Shown: piece after piece, positions 1-4,947 of the stretch
Position numbering within the stretch: the first letter of the stretch is position 1
How the letters are laid out: every line of letters starts with the position of its first letter
DNA from: Nitriliruptorales bacterium
Lineage (GTDB): Bacteria; Actinomycetota; Nitriliruptoria; Euzebyales; Egibacteraceae
DNA length: 5,133 nucleotides
Direction of reading: 5' to 3'
Assembly: GCA_007119305.1 (NCBI GenBank)
Contig: SKPY01000190.1
Span: 1 to 5,133 of the forward strand
Position numbers and translations under genes: made by a program
The notes under the pieces: generated by a model
The model's input: only the letters and a program-made list of their open reading frames with translations
Database searches by the model: none
Told to the model about the DNA's origin: nothing

Positions 1-1
1 C

Positions 2-43
2 CGCGACCTCGGCGCGCTCGCCCGGCGCCTCACCCGCCAGTAG
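2..43 (+). CDS. Possible C-terminal end of a plus-strand gene (partial)
   Basis: An open plus-strand frame enters from the left edge and ends at TAG (41-43), giving the short tail RDLGALARRLTRQ. The codons are GC-rich at the third position and the peptide looks like an amphipathic basic helix, as at many protein C-termini. If real, the gene converges on the Uma2-like gene and overlaps its 3' end by 14 bases. Thirteen codons are too few to name a family, and an open frame this short occurs easily by chance in GC-rich DNA, so this is only a possibility. Confidence 0.22.
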   Translation, partial: RDLGALARRLTRQ

Positions 44-605
44 CGGCGTCGGGCGGGCCGAGCAGAGCGTCGACGGCGAGGCCGAGGCCCGGCAGCAGCG
101 GCGCCGTGAGCGTGTCGCCGCGCTCGAGGATCCGGGGGTGGCCATACCCGTCGTCGCCGAGCCGGTAGACCTCGACCCGCTCCGCATCGAGATCGACGAC
201 CCAGTATGCGGACACGCCCGCGCGCTCGTAGAGGGCCTTCTTGACGACGAGGTCGACGTGGCGGGTGGCGGGGGAGCACACCTCGGCCACGAGGTCGGGG
301 GCGCCGCGGACGAACCGCTCCTCGATCTGCCCCAGGTGCTCCGGCGCGAGGTAGACCACGTCGGGCTCGACGACGGTGTCCTCGGCGAAGAAGACGTCGA
401 GCGGGGCCACGTAGACCTTACCGCCGTGCGCGTCGACGTGAGCGCGCAGGCGGTGGGCGAGCTCGAGCACCGCGTCCTGATGGCGGGGCCGTGGCGCCGG
501 GCTCACGAACAGCTGCCCGCCCACGAGCTCGCGCCGCTGGCGGTCTTCGGGGAAGCGAGCGAGGTCGGCGTAGGTGAGCCCGTGCGTCTGCGTCGGTGCG
601 GCCAT
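30..605 (-). CDS. Uma2 family (DUF820) PD-(D/E)XK nuclease-like protein
   Basis: This 191-residue protein has the usual Uma2/DUF820 length and landmarks. The N-terminal helix TYADLARFPEDRQRRELVGG carries the family's conserved Glu (E26). Next come a His-containing segment, PRHQDAVLELAHRL (39-53), and EPDVVYLAP with D82. The core then reads PDLVAEVCSP (103-112), with E108 as the acidic residue and K122/K123 as the candidate lysine. It ends in the hallmark YERAGVSAYWVVDLD (126-140). The fold is that of restriction-type nucleases, but the cellular role of this widespread family is not established and no substrate can be inferred. The ATG at 605 was chosen because AGGAGG lies 7 bases upstream. 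The frame stays open for 114 more codons upstream, but that stretch is Arg/Pro/Gly-rich and reads antisense-like. It follows the small Cys-rich gene after a 122-base gap, so it is probably transcribed separately from paa. Confidence 0.9.
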   Translation of the reverse strand: MAAPTQTHGLTYADLARFPEDRQRRELVGGQLFVSPAPRPRHQDAVLELAHRLRAHVDAHGGKVYVAPLDVFFAEDTVVEPDVVYLAPEHLGQIEERFVRGAPDLVAEVCSPATRHVDLVVKKALYERAGVSAYWVVDLDAERVEVYRLGDDGYGHPRILERGDTLTAPLLPGLGLAVDALLGPPDAATGG

Positions 606-612
606 GCGGGCT

Positions 613-618
613 CCTCCT
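613..618 (-). promoter_or_regulatory. Ribosome binding site deciding the Uma2-like start
   Basis: The minus strand reads AGGAGG inside GAGGAGGAG, 7 bases before the ATG at 605. This perfect site fixes the start of the nuclease-like gene and argues against the long upstream extension of the same frame. Confidence 0.8.
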
Positions 619-703
619 CGTCCATGCCGAGCACCGCACGGCGGCAACGGCCTGCGCGGTGCGCCGCGCTGTCGGCGCCTGTGGACAGCGTAGGTCACGC
701 ATG

Positions 704-723
704 CGGGCCCCTCCACGGGCCCG
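704..723 (-). terminator. GC-rich hairpin after the small Cys-rich gene, possible terminator
   Basis: A perfect 7-bp stem (CGGGCCC/GGGCCCG) with a 6-base loop begins 4 bases past the stop codon of the 78-residue gene. The position suits a terminator that would separate the paa transcript from the Uma2-like gene. No run of T follows on the minus strand, so classical intrinsic termination is doubtful. A stem of this kind can also form by chance in such GC-rich sequence. Confidence 0.3.
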
Positions 724-727
724 GCGG

Positions 728-964
728 CTACGGGGGGCCGGGGTAGTCGCCCTCGAGCGTGGGCTTGTAGGAGCCCTCGACGGCCGCGCACGCCGTGCAG
801 GTCTTGGCTTCGTCGACGATCTCCCAGTGCACCCAGCGCAGCTCGCCCTGCTGCCCGCACAGCGTCGTGCCTGCCCACGTGCGGGCGACCTGGTCGCGCG
901 CCGGCGGGTCGGCGAAGTGCTCGATGCCCTGCTCCGGCAGCCTCCATACGCGCACTCGTGCCAC
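728..964 (-). CDS. Small Cys/His-rich protein, zinc-ribbon-like, function unknown
   Basis: This is a 78-residue protein starting at GTG 964. AGGAGG lies 6 bases upstream, which is why this start is preferred over an in-frame start 44 codons earlier that would run into the end of paaD. The N-terminal part (VARVRVWRLPEQGIEHFAD) is followed by TLCGQ with C36, then W45-H46-W47 and the pair C56-T-A-C59. C36, H46, C56 and C59 could bind one zinc ion. From memory, short proteins with a TLCG...HW...D..TC.AC pattern are common hypothetical proteins in actinobacteria; I know of no assigned function. It lies 71 bases after paaD on the same strand and could be the last gene of the paa transcript, but its own strong ribosome site also suits independent expression. 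It has no signal peptide or membrane segment. Confidence 0.72.
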   Translation of the reverse strand: MARVRVWRLPEQGIEHFADPPARDQVARTWAGTTLCGQQGELRWVHWEIVDEAKTCTACAAVEGSYKPTLEGDYPGPP

Positions 965-970
965 GCCCAA

Positions 971-976
971 CCTCCT
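971..976 (-). promoter_or_regulatory. Ribosome binding site for the small Cys-rich gene
   Basis: A perfect AGGAGG on the minus strand stands 6 bases before GTG 964. It sets the start of the 78-residue product and is the main evidence that the short frame is a real gene. Confidence 0.75.
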
Positions 977-1035
977 GTAGCAGCGTCTGCGGGGTCGAGC
1001 ATCCCCAAGGCCCGCGGGGCGGAACCGTGCCGAGG

Positions 1036-1572
1036 CTACGGCTTCATGGCCTCGAAGGGGTTCCTGCAGGCGCGGCAGTAGTGGCTCGAGCGGCACGGCG
1101 TCGGTCCGAACGGCGAGTCCGCGGTGGTGTCGCCCGATCCGCAGATCGGGCAGCGGGCCGCTGGCAGCGCGAAGGGCGCGTCCTCGCGCGCAGGCAGGCA
1201 GCCGCCGGGCCTCTGCCGCCGCTCCGGCGGGGCGATCGCGAACTGCCGCAGCCGTTCACGCCCCCGCTCGGAGATGCGCTCCGGCGTCCACGTCTCCGCG
1301 AAGGAGAAGCGCACCTCGACCGCGCTGACGCCGGTGAGGGCGCCGACGGCCTCCGCGACGTCCTCCCGGATGACCTGCGTCGCGGGGCAGCCCGAGTAGG
1401 TCGGGATGAGCTCGACGACGACCCGGGCGCCGTCAGCGCCGGCTTCGACCACGACGTCGCGGACCATGCCGAGATCGCCGACCGTCACCGGCGGCATCTC
1501 GGGGTCGGGCACGGTGTCGACGACGGCGCGGACCTGCTCCGGTGTGACGCTCTGCGCGGTGTGCACGGTCAC
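1036..1572 (-). CDS. paaD: Phenylacetyl-CoA epoxidase subunit PaaD (DUF59/MIP18-type Fe/S protein)
   Basis: This 178-residue protein has the two-part build of PaaD. Residues 9-95 form a MIP18/DUF59 domain: VVDTVPDPEMPPVTVGDLGM, then LIPTYSGCPAT with the conserved Cys62 that Fe/S-assembly relatives use. The C-terminal zinc-ribbon part (about 140-178) has CPICGS (C141, C144), C160 and CRAC (C166, C169), and closes with the typical NPFEAMKP. PaaD is needed for an active PaaABCE epoxidase and is thought to help assemble Fe/S or iron centres, probably in the reductase. The start is uncertain. GTG at 1572 overlaps the paaC stop as GTGA and has GGGAG 7 bases upstream. GTG at 1575 and GTG at 1566 are also possible. 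The 4-base overlap suggests that PaaD translation is coupled to PaaC. No paaE follows. Confidence 0.95.
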   Translation of the reverse strand: MTVHTAQSVTPEQVRAVVDTVPDPEMPPVTVGDLGMVRDVVVEAGADGARVVVELIPTYSGCPATQVIREDVAEAVGALTGVSAVEVRFSFAETWTPERISERGRERLRQFAIAPPERRQRPGGCLPAREDAPFALPAARCPICGSGDTTADSPFGPTPCRSSHYCRACRNPFEAMKP

Positions 1573-2480
1573 CACCTCGCTCCCGGGTGCGCACGATAGG
1601 TGCCGGTCAGCTCTTCCCAGACCGCGGTGAAGGCCTCGCTGTGGCGCCCCCAGCGCCCGCCGTGCCCGCTGAACTCCCCGACGGGCTCCCAGCGGTCGGC
1701 GCGCCGCTCGAGGTGGGGGGCCGACAGGGCGGCAGGCGCCTCCATCTGCCCCGACGAGGTCGGCACGAAGTCGGCGTCCGCCAGGCTCGTGCCCTCCTCG
1801 AGCACCCGCTCCAACCCCACCCGCTCGAGGTCGGCGGCGACGAGGTCGAGCCAGCGCTGGAGCAGGTCGGCGTGCGACGTCGGCAGGATGGCCTCGTCCA
1901 CGAGCGCAGCCTCGCCCGGCAGGGGCTCGAACAGGCCGAGCGCGTCACGCAGCGCGGCGCTGAGCCCCGCGGTCACGCGGCGGCGAGCCTCCACGGGGCC
2001 GTGCGCGAGGCGGTCCAGCCACGTGCGCGCGTGCATGAGGTGGTAGCGCTCCTCGCGCCGGATGGCCCCCGTGGCCTGTGCCAGCGCCGTCCAGGCGGAG
2101 TCGGCGAGCGCGGACAGGCGCACGTCGTCGGCGGTGTCGTAGAGGTACTGGCGGGCGATCGAGTAGCCCCAGTCGCCGTTCTCGCGCTCGACCAGGATGG
2201 CGTTGCGGTACTCGTGCGGTGCGCGCCCCAGCCCGAGCGCGTCCGGGTCGTGCCCGGTGAGCTCGCTCGCAAGGCCGTACCACACGACCGCGTGGCCGAT
2301 CTCGTCCTGGGCGATGGAGGAGAAGGCGAGGTCCTCCTCGAGGTGCGGAGCCACGCCCGTCCAGTGGCTGTGGCGGTGGCCGAGCACGAGCTCGTCGTCG
2401 CCGAGAGCCAGCAGCAGCACGAGGCGGGGATCGGCCGTGTCGAGCCGCAGGTCAGGCTGCCCGGTGCTCGCAGCGCTCAC
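1569..2480 (-). CDS. paaC: Phenylacetyl-CoA epoxidase subunit PaaC, ferritin-like
   Basis: This is a 303-residue ferritin-like subunit, longer than the roughly 250 residues of E. coli PaaC. Recognisable blocks are LALGDDELVLGHRHSHW (24-40), EEDLAFSSIAQDEIGHA (48-64), GDWGYSIARQYLYD (102-115), REERYHLMHARTWLDRL (142-158) and the C-terminal YRAHPGARW. In E. coli PaaC pairs with catalytic PaaA and lacks metal. Here E30, E60-x2-H63, D115 and E144-x2-H147 are all present, at almost the same spacing as the PaaA ligands, so metal binding is possible. The extra length is mainly in the C-terminal third (about 225-285). GTG at 2480 was chosen because it overlaps the paaB stop as GTGA and has GGGAGG 10 bases upstream inside paaB. 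The frame is open further upstream, but that part overlaps paaB and is antisense-like in composition. Confidence 0.95.
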   Translation of the reverse strand: MSAASTGQPDLRLDTADPRLVLLLALGDDELVLGHRHSHWTGVAPHLEEDLAFSSIAQDEIGHAVVWYGLASELTGHDPDALGLGRAPHEYRNAILVERENGDWGYSIARQYLYDTADDVRLSALADSAWTALAQATGAIRREERYHLMHARTWLDRLAHGPVEARRRVTAGLSAALRDALGLFEPLPGEAALVDEAILPTSHADLLQRWLDLVAADLERVGLERVLEEGTSLADADFVPTSSGQMEAPAALSAPHLERRADRWEPVGEFSGHGGRWGRHSEAFTAVWEELTGTYRAHPGARW

Positions 2481-2860
2481 GCGTCGCTCGCCTCCCGGTG
2501 GGACGTCGAGGAGCGGTGCTCGGGGTTGCGCGTCCGCCGGTCCTGCGGGCGCGGACGGTCGGCGATCACGACGCCGAGCGCCTGCGCGTGCTCGGCGGCT
2601 CTGCGGCGCTTGTCCCCGAGCGGGTAGCCCGACTGCAGCTTGTAGGACTTGTCGGTGTGGAAGGCCAGCAGGTCGGGGTCGCCGGAGACGTGGAAGTCCC
2701 GCGTGCGGACGACGGCGACGTCCACCCCTTCGCCGTGGCGGAAGAACGACTCCTTGGCGAACAGCAGCGCGACCTCCTCGTCGGGCGCCTGCACCGCGCC
2801 CACCGCTTGCCAGGCGTCGTCGGCGGTGCGCTTGCCGAACACCTCCCAGCGGTTGCTCAT
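2477..2860 (-). CDS. paaB: Phenylacetyl-CoA epoxidase subunit PaaB
   Basis: This is a 127-residue PaaB, the small subunit that bridges PaaAC units in the epoxidase complex. The N-terminus, WEVFGKRTADDAWQAVGAVQ (5-24), fits the PaaB start. The core AKESFFRHGEGVDVAVVRTRD (about 35-55) matches the conserved region in which the helix is followed by the VAVV strand. SYKLQSGYPLGDKRRRA (72-88) is typical of the longer, non-enterobacterial PaaB form. E. coli PaaB has about 95 residues. Here a charged, low-complexity tail (about 101-127, rich in Arg, Pro, Ser and Asp) follows and is probably disordered. The ATG at 2860 has GAGGAGG 4 bases upstream, right at the edge of the tandem repeat. The stop overlaps the paaC start as GTGA. 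Separation from paaA by about 195 bases is unusual, as these two genes are normally close together. Confidence 0.95.
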   Translation of the reverse strand: MSNRWEVFGKRTADDAWQAVGAVQAPDEEVALLFAKESFFRHGEGVDVAVVRTRDFHVSGDPDLLAFHTDKSYKLQSGYPLGDKRRRAAEHAQALGVVIADRPRPQDRRTRNPEHRSSTSHREASDA

Positions 2861-2864
2861 CGCG

Positions 2865-2871
2865 CCTCCTC
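2865..2871 (-). promoter_or_regulatory. Ribosome binding site of paaB, abutting the tandem repeat
   Basis: The minus strand reads GAGGAGG, 4 bases before ATG 2860. Its upstream edge coincides with the last TGA boundary of the 93-bp repeat array, so hairpins in the array would form immediately 5' of this site. Confidence 0.75.
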
Positions 2872-2884
2872 AGCATCTTTGTGC

Positions 2885-2957
2885 CGGTCGCTGGCGCGAC
2901 CGCCACAACCGGCTATGCGGAGCATGCGACCGCGGCGCTGGCGCTTGGGTCGCATGC
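2885..2957 (-). other. Hairpin pair in repeat copy A
   Basis: Two perfect inverted repeats are visible. The first is GCATGCGACC (2922-2931) with GGTCGCATGC (2948-2957), a 10-bp stem around 16 bases that can themselves form a small GCG/CGC stem. The second is CGGTCGC (2885-2891) with GCGACCG (2896-2902), a 7-bp stem with a 4-base loop. Both stems use the same GGTCGC/GCGACC core, so the arms can also pair with each other in an alternative fold. Confidence 0.8.
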
Positions 2958-2977
2958 ACGGGTCAGCATCTCCATGA

Positions 2978-3050
2978 CGGTCGCTGGCGCGACCGCCACA
3001 ACCGGCTATACGGAGCATGCGACCGCGGCGCTGGCGCTTGGGTCGCATGC
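2978..3050 (-). other. Hairpin pair in repeat copy B
   Basis: The same two stems recur 93 bases on: 3015-3024 with 3041-3050 (10 bp), and 2978-2984 with 2989-2995 (7 bp). The large stem begins 5 bases after the paaA stop codon in the transcript. That position could protect the paaA 3' end or cause partial termination, although no T-tract follows. Confidence 0.8.
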
Positions 3051-3055
3051 ACGGG

Positions 3056-3973
3056 TCAAGCGATCGCGCGGGTCGGCTCGGCCATGACCTCACGGACCCA
3101 CCCGTTGGTCTCCTGCATCCAGCGGCGCAGCGCCAGCCGCGTCTCGGTCATCGGGCCGTGGCCCTTGACCACCTGCCAGAACTCGTCCCAGTCCGGCTCG
3201 GTCCAGCGCCACTCGCCTGTCTCCGGGTCGTAGCCGAGGTCGTCGTCCGGCACGCGGATGCCGAGGTCCCACAGCTTGGGCACGTACGTCGACAGGAACT
3301 CGAAGCGCAGCTGCTCGTTCGTCTTGACCTTCAAGCCCCAGTGCAGCAGCACGTCCTTGTCCGGCTGCGACGGCGGGCCGAAGAACGCCATGAGCGGATC
3401 CCACCAGCGCTCGACCGCCTCCTGGAACAGCGCCCGCTGCGCGGCGGTCCCGCTGCACAGCTCGAGCACGAGATCCTCGCCGTGGCGCTGGTGCAGGCTC
3501 TCCTCGGCGCAGATGCGGCGCAGGACCCGCACGTACGGGGCGTAGGAGCAGTCGAGGAGCGCCCGCTGCGTCACGAGCGCAGCACCGTCGATCAGGTAGC
3601 CGATCACGGCGACGTCGCCCCAGGTGCGGGTGGGGTAGTGGAAGACGTTGTGGAACTTCGTCCGCCCGTGGATGAGATCGTCGATCATCGCCTCACGCGA
3701 CTTGCCGAGGTCCTCGGCGACCCGGTAGAGCATGTGTCCGTGGCCGACCTCATCCTGGACCTTGGCGGTGAGCGACATCTTGCGGCGCAGCGACGGGGCG
3801 CGGGGGATCCACTCGCGTTCGGGCAGTGCGCCCATGATCTCCGAGTTGGCGTGCATCTCGATGAACTTCAGCGCGGCCTGGCGGTACTCGTCGGGCATCC
3901 AGTCCGTCGCCTCGATCTTCTCGCCCGCGGCGATGCGGGCCCGGAAGTCCGCGGTGCGACGCTCGTAGCTCAT
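3056..3973 (-). CDS. paaA: Phenylacetyl-CoA epoxidase catalytic subunit PaaA
   Basis: This 305-residue protein matches the length of PaaA, the diiron oxygenase subunit that epoxidises phenylacetyl-CoA to ring-1,2-epoxyphenylacetyl-CoA in the cytoplasm. The ligand set is visible: E45 in HANSEIMGALPEREW, the pair E75-x2-H78 in KVQDEVGHGHMLYRV, D129 in GYLIDGAAL, and E158-x2-H161 in ICAEESLHQRHGEDL. Further family blocks are TKFHNVFHYPTRTWGD (105-120), the GPPSQPDKDVLLHWGLKVK segment (199-217) and YVPKLWDLGIRVPDDDL (230-246). The ATG at 3973 follows the paaX stop by 25 bases and has only a short GAGG 4 bases upstream, so it may depend on read-through from paaX. The TGA stop lies inside the edge of the 93-bp tandem repeat, which separates it from paaB. 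Confidence 0.97.
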   Translation of the reverse strand: MSYERRTADFRARIAAGEKIEATDWMPDEYRQAALKFIEMHANSEIMGALPEREWIPRAPSLRRKMSLTAKVQDEVGHGHMLYRVAEDLGKSREAMIDDLIHGRTKFHNVFHYPTRTWGDVAVIGYLIDGAALVTQRALLDCSYAPYVRVLRRICAEESLHQRHGEDLVLELCSGTAAQRALFQEAVERWWDPLMAFFGPPSQPDKDVLLHWGLKVKTNEQLRFEFLSTYVPKLWDLGIRVPDDDLGYDPETGEWRWTEPDWDEFWQVVKGHGPMTETRLALRRWMQETNGWVREVMAEPTRAIA

Positions 3974-3998
3974 GGGGCCTCGCTTTCGTGGTGGCGGG

Positions 3999-4868
3999 TC
4001 AGGCCGGGGTGTGCGTGCGGGTCTGGAGGGCGTGCAACGCGGTGGCGAAGGGACGTGCCTGCGCGCCGGCGCGGCGGGCGCGCAGCCCCGGGGGGCCAGC
4101 GGCGGCGAGGGTGTCGTAGAAAGCCCACGCCGGCTCCTCCACAGCCTCGTACAGGGCGCGGAAGGAGCGCGCCGCCTCGTCCCCGAGCCAGTGCGGAGGC
4201 AGCAGCGCCGCGGGCAGCCCGGGGTCGAGGTGCAGGAACGAGCGCCAGTCGTGCACGAGTCGGATGCGGGTCGCGAACGCCGCCTCGGGCGCCTGTGGCG
4301 GCTCCACGTGCTGCCAGCGGCGGATGAAGGCCGCGTGCGCCTCGTTCAGGCCGCCGAGGTCCCAGGCGCTCGCGACGATCTGCGCGTCGCGTTCGGCGTC
4401 TGCGTCGGTCGTGGTGACGAAGCGCAGCGCCGCACCCGCCCCGTGCTCTGCGAGCACCGTGGCGAGGCGTGTGCCGTGCTCGTGCGGACTCACCCACGTG
4501 CCCGGGGACAGCTGGCCGAAGCCCATCCACTGCAACGCACGGGCAAGGTCGGAGCGGCGGGCCGGGGCAGGGCCGACGAGCAGGCGCCAGCGCCCGTCCC
4601 AGTCCGCGGCACGCAGGCGGTAGATACGCGCCGCGGCCTCCTCGAGGCGGTCGACGCCGCGCTCGGTCAGGCGGTAGGCGGCATAGCGGCCCGCCCTGCG
4701 CGGTTCGACCCAGCCCTCTGCGGCCATCCGGTGCAGCGCCGTGCGCGTGGCCTCGGGGGTGAACCCGAGCGTGCCCATGCACGCCGTGAGCGTGCTCAAC
4801 CAGGCTTCGCCGCCGGCAGGTCGGATGACGTCGCCGAACAGCGTGAAGAGCGCGGAGCGGGCGCGCAT
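3999..4868 (-). CDS. paaX: PaaX-family transcriptional repressor of phenylacetate catabolism
   Basis: This 289-residue protein has the PaaX family layout. The N-terminal winged helix covers about residues 4-75: ALFTLFGDVIRPAGGEAWL, then TPEATRTALHRMAAEGWVE as the recognition region and RRAGRYAAYRLTERG as the wing. The central Cas2-like domain begins at DWDGRWRLLVG and contains GFGQLSPGTWVSP (about 116-128). The C-terminal helical domain contains HDWRSFLHLDPGLP (about 206-219) and DEAARSFRALYEAV. PaaX represses paa genes and is released by phenylacetyl-CoA, the epoxidase substrate. It sits first in the operon behind its own promoter. The start is uncertain: ATG 4868 has GGAGG 13 bases upstream, while GTG 4880 would leave only one base after the same GGAGG. 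An in-frame TAA in the operator region excludes longer forms. Confidence 0.93.
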   Translation of the reverse strand: MRARSALFTLFGDVIRPAGGEAWLSTLTACMGTLGFTPEATRTALHRMAAEGWVEPRRAGRYAAYRLTERGVDRLEEAAARIYRLRAADWDGRWRLLVGPAPARRSDLARALQWMGFGQLSPGTWVSPHEHGTRLATVLAEHGAGAALRFVTTTDADAERDAQIVASAWDLGGLNEAHAAFIRRWQHVEPPQAPEAAFATRIRLVHDWRSFLHLDPGLPAALLPPHWLGDEAARSFRALYEAVEEPAWAFYDTLAAAGPPGLRARRAGAQARPFATALHALQTRTHTPA

Positions 4869-4888
4869 GCGGGCTGCCACACCTCCGA

Positions 4889-4931
4889 CGTGTTACGTGA
4901 CCGGCCCTGTCAGGCTCCATTCTGTAACACG
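4889..4931. promoter_or_regulatory. Inverted repeat CGTGTTAC-27-GTAACACG, candidate PaaX operator
   Basis: Perfect 8-bp arms lie at 4889-4896 and 4924-4931. The right arm covers the promoter spacer and the first base of the -10 box. The left arm falls about 20 bases downstream of the expected transcript start. An imperfect palindrome, GTTACGTGAC, extends the left arm. The position suits autorepression by PaaX. The arms are 35 bases apart, so one dimer could bind each half or the DNA could loop. Assignment to PaaX is inferred from position only; I do not recognise the published E. coli PaaX site here. Confidence 0.55.
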
Positions 4932-4947
4932 ACGGTGCCGGCGTCAA
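4919..4947 (-). promoter_or_regulatory. Sigma70-type promoter of the paaX-paaABCD operon
   Basis: On the minus strand TTGACG (4947-4942) is followed by a 17-base spacer and CAGAAT (4924-4919), matching the consensus at 5/6 and 4/6 positions. Transcription would start near 4912, giving a leader of about 44 bases to ATG 4868. The -35 box contains the TGA stop of the upstream minus-strand frame. Confidence 0.6.

Larger units (their letters stand above)
606..727. other. 122-base intergenic gap
   Basis: This gap separates the small Cys-rich gene from the Uma2-like gene. It holds a GGGCCC-based hairpin next to the upstream stop codon and the AGGAGG site at the downstream end. A minus-strand TGGAGG-17-TACGCT is a poor -35/-10 match, and I do not call it a promoter. 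No further gene or RNA is evident. Confidence 0.6.
2870..3058 (-). repeat. Two tandem 93-bp copies of a hairpin-forming element between paaA and paaB
   Basis: Copy A covers 2871-2963 and copy B 2964-3056, exactly 93 bases apart, with 6 mismatches (about 94 % identity). Five mismatches fall in a short linker (2879-2884 against 2972-2977) and one is isolated (2916 G, 3009 A). All stem bases are identical. On the plus strand TCA (TGA in the transcript) recurs every 93 bases at 2870, 2963 and 3056, and the last of these is the paaA stop codon. The period equals 31 codons, so several frames stay open across it, but none has a convincing ribosome site or protein-like sequence. It resembles REP/BIME-type palindromic repeats in size and structure; I cannot assign it to a known family. 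Likely roles are mRNA processing or stabilisation, or setting the PaaA:PaaB ratio. Confidence 0.9.

Noticed and set aside
680..691. CTGTCCACA on the minus strand, similar to a DnaA box
   Set aside because: It is a single copy matching TTATCCACA at only 7 of 9 positions, with no AT-rich stretch nearby; it is not evidence of an origin.
418..1008. An alternative minus-strand frame across the Uma2-like and small Cys-rich genes
   Set aside because: It is out of register with both genes that have perfect AGGAGG sites, and its translation is low-complexity Arg/Ala/Pro sequence.
965..1035. Possible terminator after paaD (GGGG/CCCC and GCGGG/CCCGC pairings)
   Set aside because: The stems are 4-5 bp with mismatches, there is no T-tract, and overlapping weak pairings are common in such GC-rich DNA.
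1587..2627. A long plus-strand frame antisense to paaC and part of paaB
   Set aside because: paaC and paaB are unambiguous on the minus strand with GTGA coupling. The plus-strand product has no motif.
2870..3058. CRISPR array
   Set aside because: There are only two direct copies with no spacers between them, and the unit is 93 bases with internal hairpins.
2857..3093. A minus-strand frame that reads the 93-bp repeat as two 31-residue units (DPCMRPKRQRRGRML type)
   Set aside because: The frame stays open only because 93 is a multiple of 3. The product is Arg-rich and without homology I can recognise, its start lies inside paaA, and no ribosome site precedes it.
3017..4327. A long open plus-strand frame (436 codons) opposite paaA and the 3' part of paaX
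   Set aside because: It is antisense to two clearly recognised genes, is rich in Arg, Leu and Val with no domain pattern, and has no ribosome site. Such shadows are expected at this GC content.
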